A stretch of 64,000 bases of DNA from Hygrocybe punicea (taxonomy: Eukaryota > Basidiomycota > Agaricomycetes > Agaricales > Hygrophoraceae): contig OY744467.1 in assembly GCA_963556145.1 (NCBI GenBank), positions 1,984,001-2,048,000 on the forward strand, in the 5' to 3' direction. The stretch's first letter is position 1; every line of letters begins with the position of its first letter. Under the pieces are notes generated by a model that was given only the letters and a program-made list of their open reading frames with translations, ran no database searches and was not told the origin of the DNA. Shown here piece by piece: positions 1 through 11,854 of this stretch. The position numbers and the translations under genes were made by a program.

Positions 1-1309
1 GAATTCGACAATTTTAGCGTTGGTATCGGCCTTCTTGAATTTGAATCGAAAGGGAGACATTCTGGGAGTGACCAAGCTGGCCACAACCAAACAAACAAAT
101 TAGTCAGTGCCAAACAAAATCATGTGAGTAAACAAATGCATTTATTTGGTTACACACCTGACCCCGACTATTTTGCAGGCTGCTAAATCAGTGCTAAATC
201 TATTGCAAGTTGTTTGAATTTTGCACATCTATTTTAGCCCATTTAGTCCTTGATAAATGCTAAATTTGGATTCATTTACTGTACCAATCCGGTCAATTCA
301 CCTGTCACGCATCACACAGATTTCCAAAATGGCAAAATGTCATGCTTGTCACGCGTCACCTGGGAGATTGGTGAATTGGCCAGACCATTTCCATTTATGG
401 TATATACATCTAAATATAGTAATTATGGTGATGAACATTCAATCGACATCGGGTGCAGTGCTGTGTGAAGTCTGAGAAATGGTACAGCCTGTTTGCGACT
501 TTCTTGCGCTTCCCTCTGCCCACCTCCACCTCCTTGTCACTCTCCTCTCCTTCACCTTCCTCCAAATCCTCCCCCACTCTTTCGGTGGATACTGGTAACA
601 CATCCATGTCTTTTGCTTCTGCTGTCACCATCAAGCCATCATTCTCACGTGTACCAATGCATTGATGATGTCGGGTGTGCAGGGGCCTTCGGTGAGTAGT
701 AGCCACAACGTCTTTGAGGCTAACATTGCTGTAATCCAAATCCTCTTCTTCTTCGGGTTCCAGGATCAAGTCTTCAATGACCAAGGCTCCCATCACTGGC
801 CGGATATGAGGGGTGTTCACCTGATTCAATTCAATCCAAAAAGGATCATTTTTCATATGTAAGTCCCTCAATCTTTTTTGCATTTCACACAATCTCAGTG
901 ATCTGTGGGACATATTGCAGTCCTTGATGACACAGAGCTCAAATGCCTGTTTCACTGTGTTGGTAAGTCTTTGTAGGTTCTGCTGCTAAAGTTCTGGTTT
1001 CTTACCTTCACCACAATCTCTGGCTTATTCAAGGTCTCAAATGCTTTCCATAACCACCTCACATTCACATTAAGGAGTATCAGCAGCCTGTTATCAAAGG
1101 TGACTCCTTTGCCAGCATCAATTTGTGTGAGTGTGTTTTCCACAATGTCTTCTAAAAAACACTGATTTGTAATGTGCTTGAAGGGTCATTGTATTCTGAC
1201 ATCACAAGGCTGTACCATACCAGTACAGCCTGGCATGAAGTCAATCAGGATTGTTGGGTGCGTTTCATACATCCAGTCCAAGAATTCTGCTGACCGATGC
1301 ACAGCCCAT

Positions 1310-1510
1310 TAGTGTTGCCTGAACTTGACCAGCTGAAAAAAGCTGATTCCGGTCCTGGCTTTTCAGAGCACAATTAACCTTCTCATGGGGTACTATATTG
1401 TAGCCATAGGTCATAGCTACAATATAGTACCCCATGAGAAGGTTAATTGTGCTCTGAAAAGCCAGGACCAGAATCAGCTTTTTTCAGCTGGTCAAGTTCA
1501 GGCAACACTA
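1310..1510. mobile_element. hAT-type MITE, 201-bp near-perfect hairpin
   Basis: Both ends read TAGTGTTGCCTGAAC inward and the whole element is an almost perfect inverted repeat with a loop of only a few bases near 1408-1418. It is flanked by the 8-bp duplication CAGCCCAT (1302-1309 and 1511-1518), the hAT hallmark. It sits in the DDE_1 transposase, splitting the codons of TIDVWAVHRS. No coding capacity. Confidence 0.9.
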
Positions 1511-1956
1511 CAGCCCATACATCAATTGTCCATAACAATTGCTGCTCTTCTGGATAACCCAATCTAACTTTTGTCTCATTAAAGTAAGGTGCGAGAATTT
1601 GGGTGACAAAATTTTGCATGGTTCGCTTGATTGGTCCAATATGTCTTGGTTCCAGAAAACTTGAATTGAAAGCCTGCAGCAATTGCAGCATCATAGATGG
1701 GGACTAAGGTTGACCATGGGTAAGGGTTAACCTGCGGGTTTCCTTATAAGGGTGACTCAGGTTCGGGTACAGTTTCAGATTTCTCAACCCAATGGCATAC
1801 CGTGACCCGAGGACACGGTTCACGGGTTTAACATGGGTTTTTACCTACTAGGCAGACAGTAGTCATTTATCATTTCAGCCCACTGAACTCCCTTATCCAT
1901 CGTGCAAAAGAGAGCATGTCTGAGTCAGTACACGGAGTCACTGGCAGCTCTTGGTT

Positions 1957-2048
1957 ATTACACCTATTGTTATAATTATTTACACCTATTGTTATAATTA
2001 TTTACACCTATTGTTATCATTATTTACACCTATTGTTATCATTATAAT
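1957..2048. repeat. 22-bp tandem repeat, about four copies
   Basis: The unit TTTACACCTATTGTTATAAT followed by TA repeats four times with one A/C variant in the later copies. It lies in the 5' non-coding part of the hAT element, upstream of the transposase start. Confidence 0.85.
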
Positions 2049-2264
2049 ATTACTTTATTGTCCTCTGAGTCTGACTCAGACAGCCACATCACTGTCCTTT
2101 TAGTGACCAACTGTTATTGTCAATATCGTTGACCATATTCACTCTAGCTTTTTTGTATAAAGTGAGTTACTTATTGCTCTGACTCTGTTGATGGCAATTA
2201 ACTTCATTAGTCTGTGTCTCAGGGGGGAACCTGCAGGATATAAAGAGGGTTCGCTGGCGTCGAC

Positions 2265-5215
2265 ATGGCAAGTTCATCACCCATGGCTAACAAATCTAAT
2301 GATGCCTCTGTCCACTCAAAGAAATCCACCGTCTTGCAGAAGGCCACCTCAGTCCAGAAAACCGTCAAGATGGCTAGTGCATCTCTCAAGCAGTCCTTAT
2401 CTAGTACCCAATCTTCTCGTGCTGCGTCTACTAATGACTCCTCCAACTCGGATGTGATTGATGTGGACAAAAGCTCCTCAAACATTGATGCCAATGTTGT
2501 AGATACCGATCTTGGGGAGGTAGAAGAGAAGGTCAGCGTTGAGCAGCAACTTGGTGAGTAGATCTTCATTTTTCTGTCTTGGAATTGATGCTCCGTTCAG
2601 AGGCACTCCAGAAAAATTGGCGATCCCTGATATACGGCTTTTTCAAACCTGAGGTCACCATTCAGTATCACGAGGGCCATCTCTGTCACTTCTTCACATG
2701 CAACACTCGCAAGTGCAAGACTTCAGTCGGCGGAGTGCGATGTTACCAGGATTCCAAAGACAAGTCGTCCACAGCCAACCTCAAGAGTCATGCGATCAAG
2801 TGCTTTGGCGAAGACGCTGTGAAGCTTTCGACTGGTGCTCAGAGTCCCCAGAATGGTTCTATTTTCACAGCTTTCGCCCTTCAAGGCCAGAAACCTGTAT
2901 GTGTTTCCCATCGTGTGCATATGAGCACAGAACTGTGGTAAGATACCTTGTTTTTGGTTCAGACTTTTGGCTAACATCCCCTTAGCGCTCATGTCATGAG
3001 GTGGGTCACTGAGAACAATTGGCCCATCAACATCATAAACGATCAAGCGCTTCGCAAACTGCTCACAGCAGGACGGCCACATCTTTCTCTTCCAGGACAC
3101 ACAACAATCATTCACAACATCAAAGCATCATATACTAAGTGCCGTGAAAGGGTCATGTGTCTCCTTCGTGTGAGTATCCTACTACATCTATCCATGTTTG
3201 CCTGTGAGACATATATGGAAACAGACATACCCTGGCCGTCTATACATTGCGACGGATACATGGACCTCGCCAAATCATCGGGCTATGGTGGGGTGGACCG
3301 TGCATCTTCAGCACAAGGGAGAGATGATTAGTTTTTTGCTTGACATCGACGAATTACCCGAGGTGAGCTATACGGCTCAAATTTGTATTTAGCTAACATT
3401 TTTACAGTCTCACACTGGTGTCACACTTGCAAACGCTTTCCAGAAAATGTTGGAGCATCACGGAATCGAGCACCAGGTTAGTATTTGTAATCTGTTGTAA
3501 TTGTGATATTGACGAATATGGCCAGGTGTACACTATGAATGCAGACAATGCATCTGCAAACGACAAACAGTCCGAGTCGCTCGCTGTCCACAACAATTCC
3601 TATGAAGATGAAAACCACGTACGATGCTTCAATCACACCATTCAGCTTTCTGCAAAGACCCTTCTTGGTCCTTTTAACCCAGGACTATCATCGTCGGCAT
3701 CTATTGGCAGCTCTGAAGAGAACAGTGCTGAAGAAATACTGGAACTGGAAGATATTGAAGACAATGATTCTGGTGTGGATGAAGAGTTGTGCGAATCAGA
3801 AGATGAGATTGGTGACGATGGGGAAGAAAGCAATGATTTCACGATGCTCAGTCAACAAGAACGAGAAAGTCTTTTGGCTGACATGGCCACTGTATGTGAG
3901 ACAGTAACTAAAGTGTGTAAACATCCATCTTGATATATTCGTTTACTCACTACTCAATAGCTTCGAAAGCTGTCATTTGCTGTGATTCATTCCACCACTA
4001 TTGTCCTCCCGGCCTGGTGACAAGCCTGTGTGTCCAACAAACTCAAGCCTAGACTCATTCCCCGTGACGTTGTGACACGATGGAATTCTACCTATGACAT
4101 GCTCAACTTTGCCTGGACGTACCGCAAACCAATCGACGAGGTTACAGCTGACAAGAAGTTGAAGTTGCAGTGCCATGAGATAGACGGCAAAGATTGGCTG
4201 ATCGTCCAAGATCTTCTCGCAGTCCTTCAAGTAAGTCTTTCTCCACACTGGGGCCGTTGTTAACTGACCTAAGCTTACCAGCAATACAAGAAAGCAACAC
4301 TGTTTTTCTCTCGTGATTCTGCCAGTGTCGTGTCTGTAATTCCTGCCATGAACAAGATTACTAGCACCCTCAATCCTCGATCTAAGACATCTTATCACCC
4401 TGAAATTGTAACTGCAATGGGTTTAGCACGCAAGAAAATGGACCAATATTATTCGCTTACAGACTCATCTCCGATATACCACATTGCGATGGGTTAGTCG
4501 TCAATTAACTATGTTGTCATACCATTTTCACTTGTTCTCTTAGTGTTACACCCCGGTCTCAAGCTCGAATATTTCAGTCAACATGAATGGGAGAAAGATT
4601 GGATTGAACAGGCAAAAGACTTAGTTTTTGAAGAGTTCATCACTAATTATGTGAACAAGCGAGGGATGAATGAGGACACGAACGAAGCATCTTCTAGTGT
4701 GATTGTACGTATCCAATCTATTAAACTGTGATATAACTGATAAATTTACACCAGGTGCCTGACAGTGACAGTGATGATTTCGCGGACATATTTGTTGGGC
4801 CTGCTCAAGCTCAATCCCTTACCCATGAACTCGATCAGTATCTCCAGCGTCCTGTAGAACGTGTTAAGGACCCGTTGAAGTGGTGGGCGGAGCACACTGA
4901 AGGCTACCCAGTTCTCTCGCAAATGGCATTTGACTTTTTGAGTGTTCCTGGTATGTCCAGAACCTTGTGATAGAAGCGAGAACTGATCAATGTGTTGACT
5001 ACAGCTACCTCGACTTCAGTGGAATGTGTCTTTTCACAAGGGCATCATCTCCTCAATTTTACTCGCAACCATCTCACCCCGAAGATAATTCAAGCTTGTC
5101 TCTGTTTAGGATCTTGGTTCCGACACGATTAATTTTAATGGAGGATGTGATTGCGGCTGTTAGTCCAGAGATGAAGAAGAGGAAATTGGTGGCTCAAGAG
5201 TCCATTGAAGTCTGA
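2265..5215 (+). CDS. hAT-family transposase (BED finger, RNase H-like, C-terminal dimerisation)
   Basis: Start chosen at the ATG at 2265 (MASSSPMANKS). The first exon is Ser/Lys-rich and ends in an acidic stretch. The second encodes a BED-type zinc finger (FFKPEV, then CNTRKC, HAIKC). Later exons give NADNASAND and VRCFNHTIQLSAK, the acidic insert typical of these fungal hATs, then PRDVVTRWNSTYDM. The last exons give the hAT C-terminal dimerisation motif TSTSVECVFSQGHHLL. About ten short GT-AG introns join the exons in frame. One in-frame TGA at 4018-4020 follows LPAW where relatives have arginine, which fits a CGA-to-TGA change, so this copy is probably not active unless that codon is spliced or read through. 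It acts in the nucleus, cutting at its own TIRs to leave 8-bp duplications, as seen here. Confidence 0.88.
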
Positions 5216-6514
5216 TAGGGTGGTAGGAAAGCTGCGAGCATGGCTTTATTGTATGAAATGTATTGCCAAGATGAAACAATGTAACCATCACCATGGTGAT
5301 CTCAGATACCGTGGTGGCTTCTGATAACCTTATATGTGATGGCATGGTTTGTATGTAGACCCTTAAGGGGTGCGGTGTTGTCGGGTAAGGGTATGGTATT
5401 AGTCAGTTCAACCCTTCCCACACCTGTGGTCAACCTTAATGGGGACTTCAAATCTGGGCACGATCGATCCATCTTTCCTTGATAGACAGCTTGGAATGGA
5501 AGAAGGGTGCTGGCACTTGTTACTGTAACCATTACGGTGAAGGCCCTTTGCTCATCTCTGCCTATAACTGAGACTTGCTTTGCGCCAGTTTTCACATACA
5601 TCAACTTGTTGCCTGTGGCATATATTGGGTTTGGTCTGAGTTTGCATACAACTCTGCCAGAATATCATATTCTTTCAAAATGTAGGCTTTCCTGAGAGCT
5701 GATTGATCTTCCCAGTCATCAGGAAGTTTGTGGGCAGCACAAGTAGCCTTACGACAGCTCCAACCCATGGTCTTGTGCAACCACCTTCTCACAAAGGTGT
5801 CAGCAGCATGGAAAGCTGATCCATCATGAAATTGATGCTGCAAGATAGCAGGCTCCTCTCAGATAATTGTTGTGATCATGACACTTCGTGCTATGATTAC
5901 TGACAGCACAACCTCATTGTTGTGGAGCTCAGACAAATGCTCTTTATTTTCATGACAACAACTGGGTTAGTTGGACTGGATTCCATGAGTTAATTTGTCT
6001 ATTAACCACAAGGATGCAGCTCACCAGTATCCCGCGAGGTCCTCCATTCGGGTGGCCAGGCATATTCCCAGCCTTGATCTTGAGCAATGTTGAGTCTGAC
6101 CACTGTGGTTGCAGCCCCAATTGATTGATCCACTCTCTGACAGTCTCCTGTGCCAGACCCTCAAAAATAATCGGATACCATGCCTTGGCAATCTTGACTA
6201 TCTGCATTGCACTCATTTTCCATCCTGCAGCTTTAGCAGCTTCTTCGATCACCCTCCAGCACACTGGGCTAAACCAATTGTGATACTTGGCCTGATGTGG
6301 CATGTGTTTTGCTTTGCGACCCTGAGGTTTCCATTTTTTTTTCCCTTGATTTTCCTTTCCAATAGTCGTGCTGGGTGTGTTTCCTCAGCCAGTTCCATAC
6401 GGTGTCTCTTCAACAAGCCAGAATCCACCAACTTGGCTGGAACAAGTTTGCACTTGGTTATGCCATGGCTCCGAATTCCAGCAATTATTTCCTGCTCATT
6501 CTGTTTGTGGTGGT

Positions 6515-6834
6515 TAGGCAAATGCAGGGGTAATCCCAGGATACATTTGTCTGTATCCATACTTGTACTCCCCACAGATATGGATACAATATCTGCAGAT
6601 TTTACCCACAGATTCCTGATCAAAATGAGCCTGAGATCACCCGAAACGGTCAAGAATTGACTGAGATAGAGTCCAATCAATGTTTAGTCTCTATCTCAGT
6701 CAATTCTTGACTGTTTTGGATGATCTTGAGCTCATTTTGAAGCCCACGGATACGAAAATCTGTATCCATACTTGTACTCTCAAGAGTACAGATACCTGCG
6801 GATCAGGGATTACCCTTATCCCTGCATTTGCCTA
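6515..6834. mobile_element. hAT-type MITE, 320 bp
   Basis: Inverted ends TAGGCAAATGCAGGG are flanked by a perfect 8-bp duplication GTGGTGGT (6507-6514 and 6835-6842). The interior is largely palindromic with a centre near 6672, and the sequence GTATCCATACTTGTACTC occurs twice. It interrupts the N-terminal basic region of the DDE_1 transposase; removing it and one duplication restores the frame there. Confidence 0.88.
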
Positions 6835-7355
6835 GTGGTGGTGTTTGCGTTGTCACAGCTTGGCTTTCAATCGCTTCTCTAGCAACTGCTGTTCTTTGGC
6901 AACCCGTGTGAGTGTCTCATCACCCTCCCTGTTATGGACAACCTCCTGTTTCCTTGCAAGATTCACATCATATTCTTCAGGTGTGCAGGGCTTGAAGAAC
7001 TTTAACAGCGGGGTGTTCTTGGCTCCAAGCGCTGTTCGCACAGAGGATTCAATCTTGATAAGGGACTGTGCTGACAATCTGATTTCAGATCGCATTGAAT
7101 CCTGGGGTAGATCAGCAGAGAGAAGATCTTGGGAGGCTGGCATGCTCTCATCATCGGATGAGTATTGGGACAAGGATGACTCATCATTTGTGTCACGTGG
7201 ATGTTCGCTAACTCATTGGGGTCTGTCTGGACCGACAACACTTCAAAGTCTGAGTCTGATTTCTCATCTGAGAACGAGGTGTTCAGGATAGGCAACTGGA
7301 TGTTGTATTCATACACAACATTGCATGAATGGCCACCCTGTGTCACAAATGTCAA

Positions 7356-8495
7356 TTAATCCAGCACTGTTGGATGCAAACTGACCTCCATCTGGTGTTG
7401 TTCACAGACACATAACAAGACCTGAAGCCTCGCAACGACGACATCCAAAGGAGCTATTAGTGGGTGTTGGATGGGCAGGAAATAATGAGAGAGGGCATTC
7501 CCTGCGAAAATACCACACAAGAAGCTGTCACTTTGGTAAGTGACCAGCATCTTCTTGTATGTGAATGTCATTGATGTGTGCTCTTCTAACCACTAGCCCA
7601 GGGCCGCTTTGATCTCTGTATCGAGCTTCCAACCTAGGGAATCACCATACCAAATGACACCACAATGGAAGTCCAACACCATGGCAATCCAGTGAGTCTT
7701 TCGGGTATTCACAATAGTCCCCAACTGAGTTAGAACTCTGGAGGCCAGTGGTTCTCTAATGACACAAAAGGCCCTCAGGTGGATGTTTTTCCCTCGCTGG
7801 TGCTGGTGGTGCTGGCGATTAAAGGCACGGAGGATTGTATCAATGAAGTCTGTGTCTTGAATGGTGATTTTATTTGGTGCTATGTGGTGTTTATTGATGT
7901 CGTGCTGTAGCAGGTCCAGCATCTGATTCTTGTGAGCTGTGGTCAGCCAGTTCGACATGGCATATTGATGTAAGTAAATCATATGGCAAGTCTCACAGAA
8001 GCCATGGACTGATCCAAACCATGGTAACTAGCTGAATGTGGTGTAGACCCTGTCCACAAGCTCCCAGGTGCTCGCTCCCTGCTTATGAAGGTTTTGTAGG
8101 GTCCGATTAGCTAAAATCCAGCATTGGTGGTCCTTGTGGAGGCGATGGATCTCATTCCAGTATGTAATGATCCAGAGGGGAAGATATTTTATCCTGGCTG
8201 AATCTAGATTGTGGGCTACAGATCTTGGAATTGAGGTCATCGTGGAACTTGACCTGAGGCAGTTGAAGAGGTTTTTGACCACAGAAAGTGATGGAACTGG
8301 AGCTGAAAGAATGGTATAGATATCTTCTGTATGGGTATTGGGTGGTTTGGCTGCAATGACAATGTGTGAGGTTTGATGCTTGGGAGGTGTATTATTTAGT
8401 AGTGGGATCTTGAAGGCAACAAAGGCATTGATGGACAAATTTTGATTCGGGAGGGTGTGCTGGAGAATTTCATGTGGAATATTGAGCTCAAGCAT
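7356..8495 (-). pseudogene. Ulp1-like (C48) cysteine protease carried by the transposon
   Basis: Three adjacent minus-strand ORFs in the same frame are separated only by two nonsense codons (TAG at about 8028 and 7593). The N-terminal part has LPLWIITYWNEI, a stretch that precedes the protease in fungal relatives, and then SNWLTT. The catalytic residues are visible in order: His in THWIAMVLDF, Asp in WYGDSLG, Gln in TYQSDSF, Cys in FLCGIFAGNALSHYF. This is the Ulp1/C48 layout, a SUMO-type peptidase fold. Family knowledge: such proteases often travel with fungal and plant DNA transposons, with unknown role. It lies just upstream of and co-directional with the DDE_1 transposase, inside the same TIRs. 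The two stops make it a pseudogene. Confidence 0.78.
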
Positions 8496-8651
8496 CCTCA
8501 GAGAGAGAAATTTGGATATATTGCATCTATCTAAGTATTTAGGAGGTAAAATTTTCCCCTGTCACACATCATGACTGTTTGTGGTGAATTGGCAGATTCA
8601 CCTTTCATGTCATACGTCACATGGCCTGGTAAATTGACTGGATTTGTACAG

Positions 8652-9447
8652 TATATCTATAAAGATTAATCATTTTGATTGAGATTTTGCACACACTAAA
8701 TGCAAATTACATGTTCTTTTAAGAGTGACAAAATCATGGACTTGCCTTCAATTTATTATAGATGTCATTGAATCATTCACAAACCTAATTAACAACCTCA
8801 CAAATATTAGGTCCATTAGCCCTTAAAATAAAATTTTTGCAACAAACAGAATCATTTATTTGTGGCTTTGTGAAAATTTAAATTTAGACAGCCTACCAAT
8901 TTATAGCCTTTCTTGCATGCAAAAGGATCATGTATTAATTCCAAGTGTTTTTCTTCCATGTACAACTGACCAAATATATCATTTCTAAACAAGTCAAAAT
9001 GATGAATGTTGCTGGTGTGCTGAATTCATTGCCTGCTCAAGCAGTTTGCTGGGTGACTGCTGAGTGCCCAGTCAGTGCACACTGCCCACTAGATGCCTGC
9101 TGGATGCCCACTGGACACTGAAATACAACCAAGTGTTTCACAACAACTGCCATATTATTTCTCTATGTAAGTTTTGACAAGATAACATGTCTGACAAATG
9201 AACTAGAAAACACAGGAACAAGAAAACACCTAAGCCATCACAGACTGATAAATCATGAGCCATAAACCAGTAGCAGGGAATGAACAGCTTGCCTCCACTT
9301 TTTGAGAGCAGGATGGCATCAGCACAGTGAGACATCAGGCAAGAAAAAATCTCTGCTTAAACATTGAAAGCAGACTGTTCAGTAGACCCAGTCATTTGGG
9401 TCAACCCAATCGCAGATATAGTTGCAAAAGGTAGGTACACATAGTGC
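8652..9447. other. AT-rich interval without recognised genes
   Basis: No supported gene. The sequence is AT-rich up to 9000; 9040-9120 has a short run of imperfect repeats around GCCCACTGG. An ORF at 9138-9335 (minus) shows no recognisable feature. Confidence 0.5.
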
Positions 9448-9582
9448 TGTAGAGGCATCTGCCTCTGTACCTTCCGAATCTCTTCATATCCCCATTCTCT
9501 TAACTATTATATAATTTACATATAATAATTATTCTGTAAATAGATATAAACAAGTGAGTTTTGGGTTTTTACCCCAACAACA
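9448..9582 (+). repeat. Gypsy-type LTR fragment with leader
   Basis: TGTAGAGGCATCTGCCTCTG opens the segment and TTTTTACCCCAACAACA closes it, giving TG...CA ends over 135 bp. The same sequence, inverted, is found at 32002-32155 next to a gag gene. The following 40 bp (CGGACCTCGCACAACC) match the leader of that element. No coding part follows, so it is a truncated or recombined copy. Confidence 0.65.
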
Positions 9583-9639
9583 TCGGACCTCGCACAACCT
9601 GAATCTGCACCTACACAGGTCACTATCCCTTCAGCGCAG

Positions 9640-10061
9640 TTGCTTGCTGGGGGGGTAACCCAAAAGACAGCTCATGCTGGGGAAATGTGGAGTAGTAGGT
9701 TGACCCAGGTACAGCTATTGCTGGTCAAGGGTGGCTGGGTGGGTCAACCCGGTGTCAGCTCTGCCATGGGGTAGGTTAACCCAGGACAGCTATTCTGGGA
9801 TGGTTGGGTTGACCCAGGTCCAGCTGTTCAAGTAATGTGGGTTGACCTGGCTGCAGCTGTTGCTGCAGCACTGGGTTGACCATTGATCAGCTGTTGCTGC
9901 AGACTTGGGTTGACCTGGTTCCAGCTGTTGCTGCAGCACTGGGATGACCCAGGTCCAGCACTTCCTGTAGGGTAGGGTGGCTGGGGTCCAGGTATTGCTG
10001 CAGCACTGGGTTGACCAGGATTCAGCTATTGCTGCAGCAGTGGGTTGACCTGGGTCCAGCT
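9640..10061. repeat. Degenerate 30-35-bp tandem repeats
   Basis: Repeated units of the form GGGTTGACC-N-GGTCCAGCTATTGCTGCAGCA run through this stretch and continue without a break into the left arm of the large inverted repeat. ORFs here read the repeat and are not genes. Confidence 0.75.
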
Positions 10062-11854
10062 ATTGCTGCAGCCCTGGGTTGACTTGGGTCCAGCACTTCC
10101 TGCACACTTGGGTTGACCAGGGTCCAGCTATTGCTGCAGCACTGGGTTGACCAAGGTCCAGATATTGCTGCACAGTCGGGTTGAGCCAGGACCAGCACTT
10201 GCTGCAGGCTTGTGTTGATCGCGGTCCAGCTATTGCTGCAGCACTTTGTTGACCCAGGTCCTGCACTTGCTGTAGGGTAGGTTGATTTGGTTCCAGCCTG
10301 TCCTGTAGCATTGCATTGATCCCAGACCCACCCATGTGGCAGGATTGGGTTCATGAGGGTCCAGCTATTGCTCCAGCATTGGGTTAATATGGCCCTGCTC
10401 TTGCTGCAGAATAAGGTTGACCCTGGCCCAGCTCTCACTGCAGGATTAGGGTGACCAGGATCCACCTCTTGCTTCAACATGGGCCTATGTCAGTCCACTG
10501 GATTGAGCCACATCCACTTTGCCTGCATGTATTTAATGTTCACAACATTGACAGAGCTCACGACAGCTCAAGCCAATATTTATTCAGAACCTGCCATATA
10601 TTCAAAGTAATCAAAATGTTTCAATCTGTACTTCACATAAATGTACCATGTAATATATTTTGAATGCAATTATTACAAGCACAGGGAATAGCAAAATTAC
10701 ACAATTATTATTTTTACAATGCACAATATCTTACTTTTACTATCAGCTATCAGCCATTATAGGAGCTACTTATCCCCCATGACAATCTATGGTAAAACCA
10801 GACATTACCCCACTTGGCATATTGTGCTTTTCTATTTAATATTTCTCAATTCTGTATTGGAATCAATATATATAACCTCACTATTACTCAAAATAGACAC
10901 ATACATTTACAGCCATTTTAGTAATTCATGGCACTGGCAGGTCTTTTTTTTTTCAATTGAGAAATGTAGACTTAGTGGAATTTCAAGTGCTGAATCTTGT
11001 ATCTCATGAAATACTGCACAGATTGGGATGGTTATAGAGGGAAAGTTGTACTCTTCTTTAAGGGCTATCTACTGCTGTAATTACATTTTGACAATATTTA
11101 GTATATGGTAAGCTGTGGATGAACTAAAAGGTAAACTAGTAATTTTTGACACCCAAAATGGTATTATCAAATTACACTGTCAGATGAAGTCCTACGACTA
11201 AGATTGTAGGGAGAAAGTTTTTCAGTTTTTCAAGGGCTAGAAGTACATATACCGTGTTTTCCTTCATTTTTTTTTCCTTGTGAAGTACAGATTGAAACAT
11301 TTTGATTACTTTGAATATATGGCAGGTTCTGAATAAATATTGGCTTGAGCTGTTGTGAGCTCTGTCAATGTTGTGAACATTAAATACATGCAGGCAAAGT
11401 GGATGTGGCTCAATCCAGTGGACTGACATAGGCCCATGTTGAAGCAAGAGGTGGATCCTGGTCACCCTAATCCTGCAGTGAGAGCTGGGCCAGGGTCAAC
11501 CTTATTCTGCAGCAAGAGCAGGGCCATATTAACCCAATGCTGGAGCAATAGCTGGACCCTCATGAACCCAATCCTGCCACATGGGTGGGTCTGGGATCAA
11601 TGCAATGCTACAGGACAGGCTGGAACCAAATCAACCTACCCTACAGCAAGTGCAGGACCTGGGTCAACAAAGTGCTGCAGCAATAGCTGGACCGCGATCA
11701 ACACAAGCCTGCAGCAAGTGCTGGTCCTGGCTCAACCCGACTGTGCAGCAATATCTGGACCTTGGTCAACCCAGTGCTGCAGCAATAGCTGGACCCTGGT
11801 CAACCCAAGTGTGCAGGAAGTGCTGGACCCAAGTCAACCCAGGGCTGCAGCAAT
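10062..11854. repeat. Very large inverted repeat (arms about 575 bp, loop about 640 bp)
   Basis: 10062-10637 and 11281-11854 are reverse complements with only isolated mismatches (for example CACGACAGC against CACAACAGC). Each arm contains the 30-35-bp CTGCAGCAATAGCTGG tandem array plus about 140 bp of unique sequence. The loop (10638-11280) is AT-rich; its right half (about 10910-11275) resembles 33345-33720. The mirrored ORFs (152 and 159 aa) are translations of the tandem array and are not taken as genes. The right arm ends exactly where the element at 11855 starts. Confidence 0.9.

Larger units (their letters stand above)
1705..5438 (+). mobile_element. Full-length hAT transposon, 3.73 kb
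   Basis: Terminal inverted repeats TAAGGTTGACCA (1705) and TGGTCAACCTTA (ending 5438) are flanked by a perfect 8-bp duplication ATGGGGAC (1697-1704 and 5439-5446). Subterminal regions are rich in GGGTAAGGGT-type repeats. The element carries one multi-exon transposase on the plus strand and is nested in the DDE_1 transposase gene. The perfect duplication suggests a relatively recent insertion. Confidence 0.92.
410..7173 (-). pseudogene. DDE_1 (pogo-like) transposase, disrupted by three insertions
   Basis: Read on the minus strand, the order is as follows. A low-complexity N-terminus contains LLKFFKPCTPEEY (near 6960). A basic linker follows, then a helix-turn-helix region starting KYHNWFSPVCW (about 6290), a segment with FVRRWLHKTMGWS, and a catalytic core with AKQVSVIGRDEQRAFTVMV. 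The core continues beyond the hAT insertion as APYFNETKVRLGYP and TIDVWAVHRS, then PGCTGMVQPCDV near 1200. The C-terminal acidic tail ends at 410. These match the DDE_1 family common in Agaricomycetes (known family). The gene is broken by the hAT at 1705, MITEs at 1310 and 6515, a frameshift in a run of A near 6335 and several stops. Across each insertion the reading resumes at the same point of the family, so the breaks are secondary. It is inactive. Confidence 0.8.
279..8651. mobile_element. Two-gene DDE_1/pogo-like DNA transposon with nested insertions
   Basis: Inverted termini are visible: CTGTACCAATCCGGTCAATT begins at 279 and the reverse complement of the right end reads CTGTACAAATCCAGTCAATT, ending at 8651. 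Both are flanked by TA (277-278 and 8652-8653), the target duplication of Tc1/mariner/pogo-type elements. Inside, both genes lie on the minus strand: a Ulp1-like protease (7356-8495) followed by a DDE_1 transposase (410-7173). Three later insertions, each with an 8-bp target duplication, lie inside (1310-1510, 1705-5438, 6515-6834). Removing them with one duplication each leaves an element of about 4.1 kb. Nonsense codons and frameshifts show it is dead. The TA duplication is short, so the exact ends rest mainly on the TIR match. Confidence 0.72.
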
